From NCBI GenBank assembly GCA_913063125.1, contig CAJXZM010000031.1, positions 1 to 44,163 of the forward strand: a DNA stretch of 44,163 bases. Reading direction: 5' to 3'. Position numbers and translations under genes: made by a program. Within the stretch, counting starts at the first letter, position 1. Each line of letters starts with the position of its first letter. The notes beneath the pieces are model-generated. The model did not search any database and had not been told where the DNA came from. It saw only the letters and a list, made by a program, of their open reading frames with translations. This stretch comes from an uncultured Gammaproteobacteria bacterium (GTDB lineage: Bacteria; Pseudomonadota; Gammaproteobacteria; Pseudomonadales; Ketobacteraceae). Below are positions 27,401 to 35,856 of the stretch, piece after piece.

Positions 27401-30400
27401 CAATGATAGCTTTACTGCATCCGTCTCAATCGACGACAAACAACTACAACTATTACCATTTTCAGATTGGACATCCTTAATCGACTTATCTGACGGTGGA
27501 TTAAAACTATTAAATACTGCACTCGATGCGCTGCTGACAGAGCTAGAAAGTGATGCTGACCTCAACGCGTTTATCACCCAGTTACGAGCTTTACTCGTTT
27601 TACTGGATTTAAACACACCAGCAAAGATCGACCTCTGTTTAAACAACCCTTTAGCATGGCTAGAGAATCGTTTGAGCACCGTTAATATCACCGGCGTTCT
27701 GACGGGAATAAACAATGCACTAATGCTGCCACTAGGCGGTAACATTACTGTAACGGGTAACAAGCTGGTCTTTACCGACGGCAATCTCACCCTCTGTATA
27801 GGTAGAAACACAACCAAGCTAGGCGCATGGTTATCACTCAGTGATGCGGAGCTTGGCCCAATATCCATCTCAGTTAATATTGGCCTTGAAACGCTTAACC
27901 TCAATTCAACACCCGATCTAACGCTAGCACTTGATTTAGCATGCACAAACCCATTAATTGTTCTTAGTGGCCAAGAAATATCACCCTCAATATCTTTTGA
28001 AGTTGATAACACCTCAACCTTAGTCATTTACCCATTAGGCGATATTTTTTCGAACAATCAATTCCGATTAGATCTATTACCTACTATTCAATTTGCCTGT
28101 AACGAAACCTGTATTACTGAATTATTCAGGGATTTACTGCTGCCATTAACACTAGAAGTATTACTCGATACCGATGCAATCAGTGATTTCTTACGCCAAG
28201 ATTTGCCATCCATCAATGGTGTAAGCTTAGGTAGCATTCTTGTAGATTCAAACCTACTCAATGAGGACAACGGCTCTTTTGATTTCCATTTCCCCTACTC
28301 AGATATATCCGCAGAAGACATTCTTTATCGATTGTTATGGAGTGTTCTTAGCAGTCTCAACAATAAGAGCTTATTTGACGGTGCCATTGAAATTGTCACC
28401 AAAACACTTTCCAACCAACACACCCACTACGGTGTCAGAGTCAGCTTGCCTGATGCAACACTCGTTGAAGATCCTGAGTTCAAACTATTACTCGGTAACG
28501 AATCACCCGATTGGCTAGATCGAACCGACGGCCCATCGCGTGCCGACGGCGGCTTGTATTTTTATCTACCCACCGTTGACGAACGTCCTGCTGTTATCAA
28601 CATAAACACTGTAAGTTTACTACCCGAAATTGAGTTGGTTAACTTTGGTGTGGAGTTAACAGGCAAGAACGATCAACCACTATTAGATAGTAATGGGTTT
28701 CGACTAGATGGTGCGAGAGCATTATTGTACTTCAGCATTGCTTTTGACGACGGCGTAGATATAGCCCTTGGGGCTAGCGCCACCATCATGCAAATGGGTT
28801 TGCCCATCGGAAATGCCGGGGGCAACGTTATCGGTCAAAACCTGCTATCCAGTGATGCCGGTAGTGGCGGTGAAAACACCGACGTTAATCCAGCCTTCAG
28901 TGTTGAAATCTCCTACTTTGAAGAGTTAGACGTCCGATTAATGGGGCGTGATGCAGGAGCCACAGAAATTTGGTTCCCTATTCAAAAGACGTTTGGTCCT
29001 ATTCATATTGGACAAATTGGGGTTAAGTGGCATGACACCGGTAACGGCCCAGGGAATAAAGCGTTAGAAATCTTATTAGATGGTGGTGTGTCCCTCGCCG
29101 GGCTCAACGTATATGTGGATGACTTAGGTGTTCGTATTCCCATCGCATCAGCCAGCGATCTTTCCACGTGGTCCCTAGGGTTAAAAGGTCTTGGGGTTTC
29201 CTACGTTGGAGGTGGCGTTAAAATATCCGGTGCATTACTAAGAGACAACGACCAAGGTACTGCTTACAGCGGAGCCGTATTAGTCGAAGTTTCCGGTAAA
29301 ACATTTACGGCCATCGGCTCTTATGCAAAAGACCCAGTCACCTCAATGTTTGTATTTGTATTATTGCCAATCACCATTGGAGGGCCGCCCTATTTCTTTA
29401 TCACTGGACTTGCCGGTGGGTTCGGTTACAACCGAGGCCTTAATGTTCCTCCCGTTGAAGATATTCCAGAATTCCCATTAATTGAAGCCGCTCGCGGCAG
29501 CAGTGCCTTTAGCAATGACCCTTTATCAGCATTAAGTCGCCTGGGAGACGCTGTTCCTGTTAAACGGGGCTCATATTGGATAGCTGGAGGCATAAACTTC
29601 TCCAGCTTTGAACTCGCAAAATCCACTGCGTTAGCATATATACTATTAGATCGCGGATTCGAGGTAGGTATTCTCGGCATCACTCGGATGGAATTGCCCG
29701 AAGAAAACCCTTTAGTAAACTTAGAATTGGCTCTGAAAGCACGTTTCTCAACCCGTGACGGCGTATTATCGGTTGAAGCTCGTTTATCTGACAATTCCTG
29801 GTTATTTGACAGAGACTGCCGTCTCACCGGAGGCTTTGCTTTTTACGTTTGGTTTGGTGGCCCCAACCAAGGGGATTTCGTAATCACCGTCGGAGGTTAC
29901 CACCACCGCTTTAACAAACCCCCTCATTACCCTGACGTACCACGTTTAGGGTTCAATTGGCGAGTTTCATCAAAAGTCACCATTAAAGGGGAATCCTACT
30001 TTGCACTAACTCCCTCGGCAGTAATGGCAGGAGGTTTATTGGAGGCCGTTTATAAATCAGGTAATTTAAAAGCCTGGTTCAAAACATGGGCACACTTTTT
30101 AATTGCCTGGAAACCTTTTGCCTACGCCATCGGCTTTGGTATCAGTATTGGCGTATCGTATCGTTTGCGTATCAATCTATTGTTTGGATCCATTACAAAA
30201 ACATTTAAGGTTGAGCTAGGAGCATCCGTTGAAGTATGGGGACCGAAGTTCAGTGGTATTGCCACGATTAATTGGTGGGTTATCTCCTTTGATGTACGCT
30301 TTGGTGCCAATGTCGGAAAAGATAAAAAAGACGCTATTAGCTGGGATACCTTCCGTATCGAGTTTTTGCCAAAAGACATTAAGGACATCATTAGCGCAGA

Positions 30401-32630
30401 CGTTATTACCGGAACACTGGTTGATGAAAAAGGTGAAAATGACACAGAAAAAGTCAGCCCTTGGATCTTGCAACCCGAATTTCGTTTCAGCACATCCACC
30501 GTTATTGCCACCAATAGATTTAATTTATTTGGCAAAAAGGATATCTTTCGGGGCGATGTTGATATTCGCCCAATGCATAAAAATCACGTACTGTCCTCAC
30601 ACCACATTCACATTAAGCATAATAATGGTAACTCTGTATTTGAACTTACCGAGGAGGATGTTGATCCAGTTAGCTTGGGGAATGATACCTGGCGGTTCAC
30701 CACCGATAACGACGGCTTTATTGATGTATTACTAAAGACCGAAAAAGCCCCTGCTGCACTATGGGACTTTGAGGATGGCGAACAAAAAGCAGATGCCAAA
30801 ACCATTAATACATTTACCGGTGTAGAAATTATTGCGGAAATCGATGAGAATCGAACAGGCATTGAAAAAACCGGACAAATCCCTGTTAAGGATATCATCG
30901 AACGGGGTATTCACCCCTTACCATTTTTCCAAGAATTGGCGGATAGATCTGATGTGCAAAGTTTCAGTGATACTGCTGATTTAGCGTTACCTCATCATAC
31001 CGATGCAAGAGGCATTTTTGTCGCAGCCAGCCAACTACTTGGCCCTGTGTGGAATGATCGCAGAAACAGTTTACTTGATCAATTAGACGCACTCGGGGTT
31101 AACGTAACGCAAAACGAAACGTTACGCCAAAGCCCCGAAGCATTAAGCAGAAATGTCACTTCACCACCCAAAATTGTCAGCCTATATGAAGGTATGGCAA
31201 ATGATGCAATTCCGTCTACAGAAATTGACGTAATTGAAGTACTTGAAATTGCTCCCATCCAATTAGTGCCATTAACACCGGCATTAATAGCAATTCTCAA
31301 GCAACGCCCTGAGCCCGTTGTTAGCGTTCGAAAATCACAACCTACCCGCGTGACGAATCGTGTTAGCGACATAGAAAATTCCCGCAACCAAGTCATACCG
31401 AGAATTAAGGTTAACCAAAAGCTTTCACAAAAAGTTTTTGGTGCAAAACTTAATCGCGTCTCATCACCAACACAAACAAAACAAAGTATCGCGGTAAGCC
31501 AACGCGGTGAGTTTGTGCTATCGGGTCACAGCACATCACGAATAAGACAACAATTTAGAGCGATAGAGAAAATCAGCATTGTGACTGAAATCCCAGTATC
31601 CATAGCGCCAGAAACCGTAGCTCCAGCATCTGCAGTATCAGCAGCTACAAGTCGGACAAACACAGAATCTCACCAACCGCAGCGTTCACAATCCAATGTG
31701 ATCAACGCGGGAACGACTCAAGTGTGGAATTTGCCTTCTCGAAATACTCGAGGCGTACAGTCCATGATGCATATATCTGGCAACCAAGGGGTTAAAATTT
31801 CAACCCTTAACCGAGGTGGTGTACTACTAACAGAAAAAGAGTTTGGGCCAGGGAATCATCAATGGCAACCACCCCACCAAACTGCCCGAATTGCTATTAC
31901 CGGCTTAGGAAAGATCCAATCAGAAAAACTCAAAGCCTCACAAGCGGCAACCATGGGAGCCATAACATTAGGCGAATCCAACAATGGCTTTTCGGCAGTT
32001 GGCTGGCAACAACACAGCCAATTGGTACAGGTTTCCAAACTTACCTTGTTGGGTCGAGGCGCGGTTATTCACTTAAACGCTCCTCTAGAACTAACGCGTA
32101 AAGGCCGCGTGGTACGTCAAGCCATTGTGGATGCGGCAGACATCACCCGAAGCAACGATACGCTTGAAACACTACTGCCCAGCAATGTGGATTTAGTCTG
32201 CATTCAAATCCAATCAACTTCTGCGCCTACAAACCAGGATATTTCGGAAGCATTCGGCATCAGTAGCCCCGAACTTGTTTTGTCTGACAAACCTTTATCC
32301 ATTGTTGGTGCTCAACATACCCTACTGGTCTATCAAGTAGAAGGCTGGGCCTACACCAAGAGCAACAGCACAAGTAACGACAAGGGCAACGACAAACTTG
32401 AATCACCAAAAAGCGTGGCTCGTATCGGTACTACCACCGGCACTACGACCAGCTTCCCAAACAATGATGGGCTTAGAGTGACCGGCGTATTTGGCTTGCA
32501 AGGAGAACGACATCAGTGGATGAAACGCCTTACCGAAAATAGCGCACTACCTATCGTGGAGAATGGCCCACTGTCACCAGCAGGTCAAACAGCCATTCAA
32601 TTTATTGTAGATAATGGAGAGCAACGATGA
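21459..32630 (+). CDS. Giant DUF6603-domain protein, 3723 residues
   Basis: A single open frame of 11.2 kb encodes a protein of about 400 kDa; AGGGA lies eight bases before the ATG. There is no signal peptide and no run of membrane helices. Most of it is predicted-looking beta sheet in recurring units with patterns such as DLCLNNPLAWLENRL. Regions by residue: 1-770, beta-rich repeats; 790-900, a Trp/Pro/Asp-rich stretch with several PDW motifs; 1080-1250, a likely alpha/beta-hydrolase domain with ILLLGSSW, VAHSHTG (S1190) and GLVTIGTPL; 1500-2380, further beta repeats; about 2380-2970, a region I recognise as DUF6603 (TFGPIHIGQIGVKWH, GLAGGFGYNRGL, YFALTPSAVMAGG); 2970-3723, a polar, low-complexity tail. 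Function unknown. Its stop overlaps the next start as ATGA, implying coupled translation. The DUF6603 call is from memory of the family pattern. Confidence 0.9.
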   Translation: MGVTLDPNVAKLAKLIGLLDSNGLNDQWLQSPLDELRKSFRENHTLLLELLGDLLQSTDGQLQGIPGPNVGDTWYPIPGLDPQILFITTRTYDKAGDNHLVFGVGINWAYQENGNGNGLNANIWAKIPLLDVNTNSDAGDIEFAFGADDSPVQLAFDITHSEGFGDNHINFKGIKLSSEVYLDQDPQLSIQVQQLSIGEKAPADIDLTQLVDIENIDANQWFDLIFSLLTTKLRGISPEVNRFLDHLFPILGLSGTGPLINWFQIPDLGLDVIKRWALQLLQNDYDLSDWLTHWYDLLGEADPAVVQGSGTRIDPKRVAFPLGNLTLWVTLAYTQNSQGHIQLYPGIIVGTADAAFGVSEVKLNLQSRLELCCITLNGPDRFEPLPTFDICVRLYNNSGELVDVDFSGAGGEFDFFGQFSIKELHAGIALDDNGKIAPKFELIDVRSKQGNWPTLDLTAGQTFIEGLEDIANSVISEQINNLLGTGTISNHAGKHIAALLGIIPPTSDDTPANWPPALVISTNRLSAFLGNPLSAIACYHAECIETQHNGAPLWRFLLEDLQALLRHSSIPNPVITGSGSETIPWKVSLYSGAEGNLFLQVFAENDVESLRPQLDICLLVQPSKIDLSSNAELQCQLLANVMHLDLPKHSECPGTVNATWLESITANVQLLGKPTLEASTGLGLTFNVNGVDIGCAWSSNSDFSWSVDIDTFEASWDQGVGQTISLPGLQFGAGLDLQWNINTLAADLGINIDDFALLIRLCLGSWLAERGGSFGFGFAALFGLFPNNDFQWPELPDFPGLDLPDWNSSDTNSGNKAFPFSFPSDWPQFSVPDWPAFFNDPWPEIAAYFKLLFSKPQWTLTTFNFLGGMLFGRFPDLSLPDWGWGNESGDGIKLPSFDDLPFSVCGDGTYENPWALKLNITNDKPVELLCWLDPDGPPSGDWSNVVINLLPNQWQDIDALIADADFGNSQIGVLLHYLRDLNPHVAQVLAGISVNVDIEHEIDDFLSNALNTLEARLNLSDGIAPFTSQLAPEALENWTQAFALDALPEVSHDQQLSHEVVLTTIENQINTLSGTDDLPILLLGSSWESEAQWSTLLARFSGIQSAHINLREAGVDPEQISVSQTGSVFTRAYVGDIAVFNTAPSLDDVERIIPIANSDTTVLSQAQQVVRIVEHIHSTHNKKVIIVAHSHTGLAAVAAAQRENDLDESHQKIAGLVTIGTPLISTPLIWAPEELAIVDNPLADLPVDFDIKHGIEEAIAFLSRLDTNNIGLNELDLTGIDATGQLQNALSFLQRAISNGLSDNNSNTFPTHAFDGIDELTISIPSLSIATRLPSINLTNLILNWLKNQISNLATPDESYTAPTHIGFGIRTASDNKENGFILKQQSRFDIFRTALTDATTNTSQYVTLPRLSTRLQLLKENGWLVGDIASNPRVRWAEFSLIIDPTSTRPNAVLHDAFLDGVALLRTELQQVFVDVPGDTFDLQATLQRLLDAIIQEISLPELNLERITCILDLLVHFDLVTKTSSIQGDQYGFNLDGWQALLNDAENYLRNQLALIVKDTNRRTALITTLHDCFGLNLDVFPLGLTTLLGVDTSISIEPNQLCALQELLAAMDLLLPSSTNYDFNFPAWIDLFTNPEAYLKTLFDDLLTDTTSINQLMLSINNKLSLDNITLPNITIELSPLFNIQLSANGIYRFCYTLPSAALNGQLQGQCCVIIDLPQQQIRAEATVGPTAFDLAVKLDACCKLGVDLELDFSYDISLAFGTQLPNALPYGYDDLTVLSVASGVAVPLPDVSGRMGELLPRFLLNSTLSTLLESFAFTNNDLAKFFVCLGLGYQRHPSGPIRLRPIDGLIQSPHSWLLSQHVLGTNIENQCFDGEKACQLLQHLANAFNISDASNNIQLPYGLSLACSGSSGFLLTLSSVSPIAISANDTLDLSLALTVGHQCQVGVSGNIALLFALPDPVDGIDLWDSLGFNLGFINDSFTASVSIDDKQLQLLPFSDWTSLIDLSDGGLKLLNTALDALLTELESDADLNAFITQLRALLVLLDLNTPAKIDLCLNNPLAWLENRLSTVNITGVLTGINNALMLPLGGNITVTGNKLVFTDGNLTLCIGRNTTKLGAWLSLSDAELGPISISVNIGLETLNLNSTPDLTLALDLACTNPLIVLSGQEISPSISFEVDNTSTLVIYPLGDIFSNNQFRLDLLPTIQFACNETCITELFRDLLLPLTLEVLLDTDAISDFLRQDLPSINGVSLGSILVDSNLLNEDNGSFDFHFPYSDISAEDILYRLLWSVLSSLNNKSLFDGAIEIVTKTLSNQHTHYGVRVSLPDATLVEDPEFKLLLGNESPDWLDRTDGPSRADGGLYFYLPTVDERPAVININTVSLLPEIELVNFGVELTGKNDQPLLDSNGFRLDGARALLYFSIAFDDGVDIALGASATIMQMGLPIGNAGGNVIGQNLLSSDAGSGGENTDVNPAFSVEISYFEELDVRLMGRDAGATEIWFPIQKTFGPIHIGQIGVKWHDTGNGPGNKALEILLDGGVSLAGLNVYVDDLGVRIPIASASDLSTWSLGLKGLGVSYVGGGVKISGALLRDNDQGTAYSGAVLVEVSGKTFTAIGSYAKDPVTSMFVFVLLPITIGGPPYFFITGLAGGFGYNRGLNVPPVEDIPEFPLIEAARGSSAFSNDPLSALSRLGDAVPVKRGSYWIAGGINFSSFELAKSTALAYILLDRGFEVGILGITRMELPEENPLVNLELALKARFSTRDGVLSVEARLSDNSWLFDRDCRLTGGFAFYVWFGGPNQGDFVITVGGYHHRFNKPPHYPDVPRLGFNWRVSSKVTIKGESYFALTPSAVMAGGLLEAVYKSGNLKAWFKTWAHFLIAWKPFAYAIGFGISIGVSYRLRINLLFGSITKTFKVELGASVEVWGPKFSGIATINWWVISFDVRFGANVGKDKKDAISWDTFRIEFLPKDIKDIISADVITGTLVDEKGENDTEKVSPWILQPEFRFSTSTVIATNRFNLFGKKDIFRGDVDIRPMHKNHVLSSHHIHIKHNNGNSVFELTEEDVDPVSLGNDTWRFTTDNDGFIDVLLKTEKAPAALWDFEDGEQKADAKTINTFTGVEIIAEIDENRTGIEKTGQIPVKDIIERGIHPLPFFQELADRSDVQSFSDTADLALPHHTDARGIFVAASQLLGPVWNDRRNSLLDQLDALGVNVTQNETLRQSPEALSRNVTSPPKIVSLYEGMANDAIPSTEIDVIEVLEIAPIQLVPLTPALIAILKQRPEPVVSVRKSQPTRVTNRVSDIENSRNQVIPRIKVNQKLSQKVFGAKLNRVSSPTQTKQSIAVSQRGEFVLSGHSTSRIRQQFRAIEKISIVTEIPVSIAPETVAPASAVSAATSRTNTESHQPQRSQSNVINAGTTQVWNLPSRNTRGVQSMMHISGNQGVKISTLNRGGVLLTEKEFGPGNHQWQPPHQTARIAITGLGKIQSEKLKASQAATMGAITLGESNNGFSAVGWQQHSQLVQVSKLTLLGRGAVIHLNAPLELTRKGRVVRQAIVDAADITRSNDTLETLLPSNVDLVCIQIQSTSAPTNQDISEAFGISSPELVLSDKPLSIVGAQHTLLVYQVEGWAYTKSNSTSNDKGNDKLESPKSVARIGTTTGTTTSFPNNDGLRVTGVFGLQGERHQWMKRLTENSALPIVENGPLSPAGQTAIQFIVDNGEQR

Positions 32631-34726
32631 GCAACCAACCCAACGAAGGTAGTGTGATTTTTTACGATAGCTGCCCTCCACCCTTAAAAGCTGGTGAATA
32701 TACGCTAGAGGTCACACAACAATTACAAGAAGCTGATGACCCTGGTAGCGAATCAACAACCTACACACACATCGATAAACAAGGTAGCAACCCTTTACCT
32801 GATACCCAAGCCTCTGCGTTTGAAATCACTGGACCACGTTTTTTATTACAAGCCGATGAAATTCACGCTGTTTTCCCGCCCGCTAATGCCGATGGCCCCT
32901 TTGAAGGCCGTCTCCCGTGTGCCGTATTAAAACGTCGTACATTACCTTGGGAACGAACCTCTGGCACCACTAATACAAGCAAACAACCTTGGTTAGCATT
33001 GTTACTATTTACTGAAGATGAAGTTACTTTGCTTGACCCTCCGTCCTGCACTGTCGGAAGTGTCTTATCACATAAACCCTTTAGCTGGGTTGGTGAGCCA
33101 GCAGACAACGCAGCAAACACGTTATACCGCACACTTAACAACACTGAAAAAAATAAGGGCTGCCTCGGCATTGAAGTCCCCATTTCCCTTTTTCAAGAGG
33201 TTGCCCCGCTAAAAAGTGAGCTTTCCTTGCTCACTCATGTTCGTCAAGTTAACACCGATGACAAAGAGTTATTAGGTCAAGATAAAGACGGTTGGTTTTC
33301 TGTTGTAGTCGCCAACCGAATGCCATTAAGTGGAAAAAAATACATTGCGTGCTTAGTATCATTGGAAGGCCAAGAATCTCTACTACCAACAGAACACGCG
33401 GAGCTTACGCAACCACGCAATGCCACGCCAGGAATTGGCGTGTCCCAAGAGCTCAGTTATCGAACCCACGTTAGAAAAGCCCTGTATAACAACAACACAT
33501 CCATAAACGTCACAGCTCGGCCTGCACTTAACCCTCTAAGTGCAAATCCTGTAAGTGAAGGTCCTGCAAGTGAAAATCGTGCAAATAGAGTTCGCTCCAC
33601 GATGGAACATGCCTCAGCACCTAGCCCCTCGATAGAAAACTCCTCATTAACAGCGGCGGCAACACACAATGATGATTTCGCACTGCCTAATGTCTCCATT
33701 AATGAGGGTATTACGCCGAGAGCCACAGGGCTATATGAACATGTAGAAATGGCATCATGGTTTACCTATAACCCGAACATAGGAACCCTTACGACCCCTG
33801 CTCCCACACTTAAATTAATTTGCTTAGCGCGATGGTCCTTTCAATGCGAAGGAAAAGGCGACTTTGAAGGCTTAATGAAAGCACTGCCTGAATCCGGAGG
33901 CATTGGGCTCGTCGGTATGACAGAAGCCCAATCAACCAATGAAATGACCACGCCCTCTAACAAACACAATGTTGCATTAGATAGTGGTCACATTCCACTG
34001 CAACACCAAACACGCGATGGTGAACAAAAAACCAGCTTCTATCGTGGCCCATTAGTACCTGCGGGAATACAACGAAACATTAACGAAGGCCCCTATCACA
34101 CATCCGATCAAGCCCGTCGTATTGACCCACTCACTGGGCTTGAAAATCTTGGTTATGCCTCCGCTTTTGAATTGGGCCGCCTAATGGCACTAAATGATTC
34201 CCGATTCGCATTGGAATTACTCAAATGGCGCCGAAAAGGTCACCAGCGAGCCTCCAAATTAATTCAAGGGGCTCTTATTCAGCGTAAACTTAAAGATCTA
34301 ATCCCAAATTTTGATCCTAGAGAATTCTTAGACCATCGACGTTTGATTGATGAACTTTTAGGAGATGTTGCACCCCGAATACTAACAGATGATTTATTGG
34401 GTACCTTAACTGATCCTACTGGGCTTCTAGACATAATGGACAGGCTACCCGGATTAGACGGCCAAATGGTAATGGAAGCACTGGGCCTGGAAGCACATCA
34501 AGTAGAAGCTATGTTAGGCATAGATCTTCAGTCAGGACTATCTACTGGAGGTTTAATTAATCACGGTAATCTTATTGATGAAGTCGGTTTAACAAATGAG
34601 ACGGTGCTTGCGGGTGGTTTTGAAAACCTATTAAGTAATGCCGAAGCTGAGTTTGGCCACCTAAATGCTGATCACATTAATGAACTGGGTGATTTTGACG
34701 CATTCGAAATAGAGGGGCCACAATAA
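32627..34726 (+). CDS. Unrecognised 699-residue protein of the megaprotein set
   Basis: No named family. Distinct motif-like blocks suggest a conserved protein: FEITGPRFLLQADEIHAVFPP (66-86, of which GPRFLL is most striking) and TLPWER (105-110) in a beta-rich N-terminal domain; a low-complexity Ser/Asn/Ala linker (about 300-350) that contains three 15-base repeats; then RDGEQKTSFYRGPLVP (about 463-480) and YASAFELGRLMALNDSRFA (about 509-528). The C-terminal 120 residues are leucine-rich amphipathic helices (LLGDVAPRILTDDLLGTL). There is no signal peptide. It is coupled to the giant gene by a 4-base overlap and to the next gene by a 1-base TAATG overlap, so the products are probably made in fixed ratio and may form a complex. 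Confidence 0.85.
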   Translation: MSNQPNEGSVIFYDSCPPPLKAGEYTLEVTQQLQEADDPGSESTTYTHIDKQGSNPLPDTQASAFEITGPRFLLQADEIHAVFPPANADGPFEGRLPCAVLKRRTLPWERTSGTTNTSKQPWLALLLFTEDEVTLLDPPSCTVGSVLSHKPFSWVGEPADNAANTLYRTLNNTEKNKGCLGIEVPISLFQEVAPLKSELSLLTHVRQVNTDDKELLGQDKDGWFSVVVANRMPLSGKKYIACLVSLEGQESLLPTEHAELTQPRNATPGIGVSQELSYRTHVRKALYNNNTSINVTARPALNPLSANPVSEGPASENRANRVRSTMEHASAPSPSIENSSLTAAATHNDDFALPNVSINEGITPRATGLYEHVEMASWFTYNPNIGTLTTPAPTLKLICLARWSFQCEGKGDFEGLMKALPESGGIGLVGMTEAQSTNEMTTPSNKHNVALDSGHIPLQHQTRDGEQKTSFYRGPLVPAGIQRNINEGPYHTSDQARRIDPLTGLENLGYASAFELGRLMALNDSRFALELLKWRRKGHQRASKLIQGALIQRKLKDLIPNFDPREFLDHRRLIDELLGDVAPRILTDDLLGTLTDPTGLLDIMDRLPGLDGQMVMEALGLEAHQVEAMLGIDLQSGLSTGGLINHGNLIDEVGLTNETVLAGGFENLLSNAEAEFGHLNADHINELGDFDAFEIEGPQ
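33536..33580 (+). repeat. Three in-frame 15-base imperfect repeats
   Basis: Units at 33536, 33551 and 33566 encode LSANP, VSEGP and ASENR in the linker of the 699-residue protein. They share an AAGTG core and keep the frame, so copy-number change would only alter linker length. Confidence 0.7.
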
Positions 34727-35856
34727 TGAAAAGTTGGAATAATTCAGACGTATTTATCAAAAACCTCAACACTCTTTCCATCGAAGACTACAGCAGTTCA
34801 GTTTATGATAAAACCGAAGCGCCCTTACCCGAACACCTCAGTGATTGGTTAGGCCGATTACGCTTACTTTACGGTTTGCCTTTTGACTATTTAATCCCTG
34901 ATGAACGACTATTACCTAACGAATCCATTCGTTTCTTTTATATCGATAGAAACTGGACAGACAGAATGGTAGATGGAGCCCTCAGTGTTGGTAAAACTAC
35001 AAGTCGAGAGTTCGCTCACCATCACGCTGTATTTAACACTGTCAGACGAGCCCTTGATGATGAAGAACGCATCATCCGCCAACGCTTAAAAAGTAATACT
35101 CCGACGCAATTAAAAGGTAATGCCGCTGACATGACCGGCTTCCTATTTCGGTCACAAGCCGTTTCTGGCTGGACGGGGCTCGAAGTAAAAGCCTATCGAG
35201 GTGGTAAGGCAACACCAAACAACGCATTACGTTTATTACGTATGGATCGTTTAGGCCCCGACATTTTATTGTGCCTATTTGATGGTATCCCTGACATCGT
35301 TGACATCGAGGAACCCAGAGAAGGTATACAATTTGGTGTTGATATAAATCTCGACAACAATAGCAATATTCAAGGGACCGAGGAAAATCCCAGTGGTTTC
35401 AGCCTAAAGCTTCGCCATATGGAAGGTAATTCGGCGGGTTATGAAGTCGGCTGGAAGGTAGATGATGTCCCCATTGATGGCATCAGCCAACCTTACACCG
35501 TCAGTGTTCCTGTTCGAGAAGCCAACCCACAGGTTCTTCACATTGATGCTTTACGCGACGCCATTGAAGAATCATTAGGCCAAATAAAAACAGCTGAGGG
35601 TAGCAACTTTTCATTTGATGGTACCGTTAGCGCCGCCGAGCTTAGCGTACAAATGTTACAGTTCCCTTATCAACAGCGATTCGAAGGCGCTGGTAAACAA
35701 GCACCTTTGGATAACATGCCGGAATTTGATTTAGTCAGTCATTACAAAGGCTCAACTATTAGTATCACTACAGCAATAAAAAAATTAGATGCGAAAGAAA
35801 TCACATTGCTAACCGAAGAAGCATTCTCTAACGTCACCCCGCGAGGCGGCCAATGA
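34726..35856 (+). CDS. Unrecognised 376-residue protein of the megaprotein set
   Basis: No named family. The N-terminal third has a dense, conserved-looking block at 41-90: LGRLRLLYGLPFDYLIPDE, then LLPNESIRFFYIDRNW and DGALSVG. The middle contains SGWTGLEVKAYRG and RLLRMDRLGPDILLCLFDG (about 150-190), and the C-terminal part is beta-rich (EEPREGIQFGVDINL). It is soluble, with no signal peptide or cysteine clusters. Start overlaps the previous stop by one base and the stop overlaps the next start by four, so it is an integral member of the operon. Its compact size beside three very large partners suggests an adaptor or core subunit, which is inference only. Confidence 0.85.
   Translation: MKSWNNSDVFIKNLNTLSIEDYSSSVYDKTEAPLPEHLSDWLGRLRLLYGLPFDYLIPDERLLPNESIRFFYIDRNWTDRMVDGALSVGKTTSREFAHHHAVFNTVRRALDDEERIIRQRLKSNTPTQLKGNAADMTGFLFRSQAVSGWTGLEVKAYRGGKATPNNALRLLRMDRLGPDILLCLFDGIPDIVDIEEPREGIQFGVDINLDNNSNIQGTEENPSGFSLKLRHMEGNSAGYEVGWKVDDVPIDGISQPYTVSVPVREANPQVLHIDALRDAIEESLGQIKTAEGSNFSFDGTVSAAELSVQMLQFPYQQRFEGAGKQAPLDNMPEFDLVSHYKGSTISITTAIKKLDAKEITLLTEEAFSNVTPRGGQ

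Noticed and set aside
27293-28027. 244-codon open frame antisense to the giant gene, and several shorter ones nearby
   Set aside because: They are rich in serine and follow the codon pattern of the opposite strand; no start signal or family similarity.
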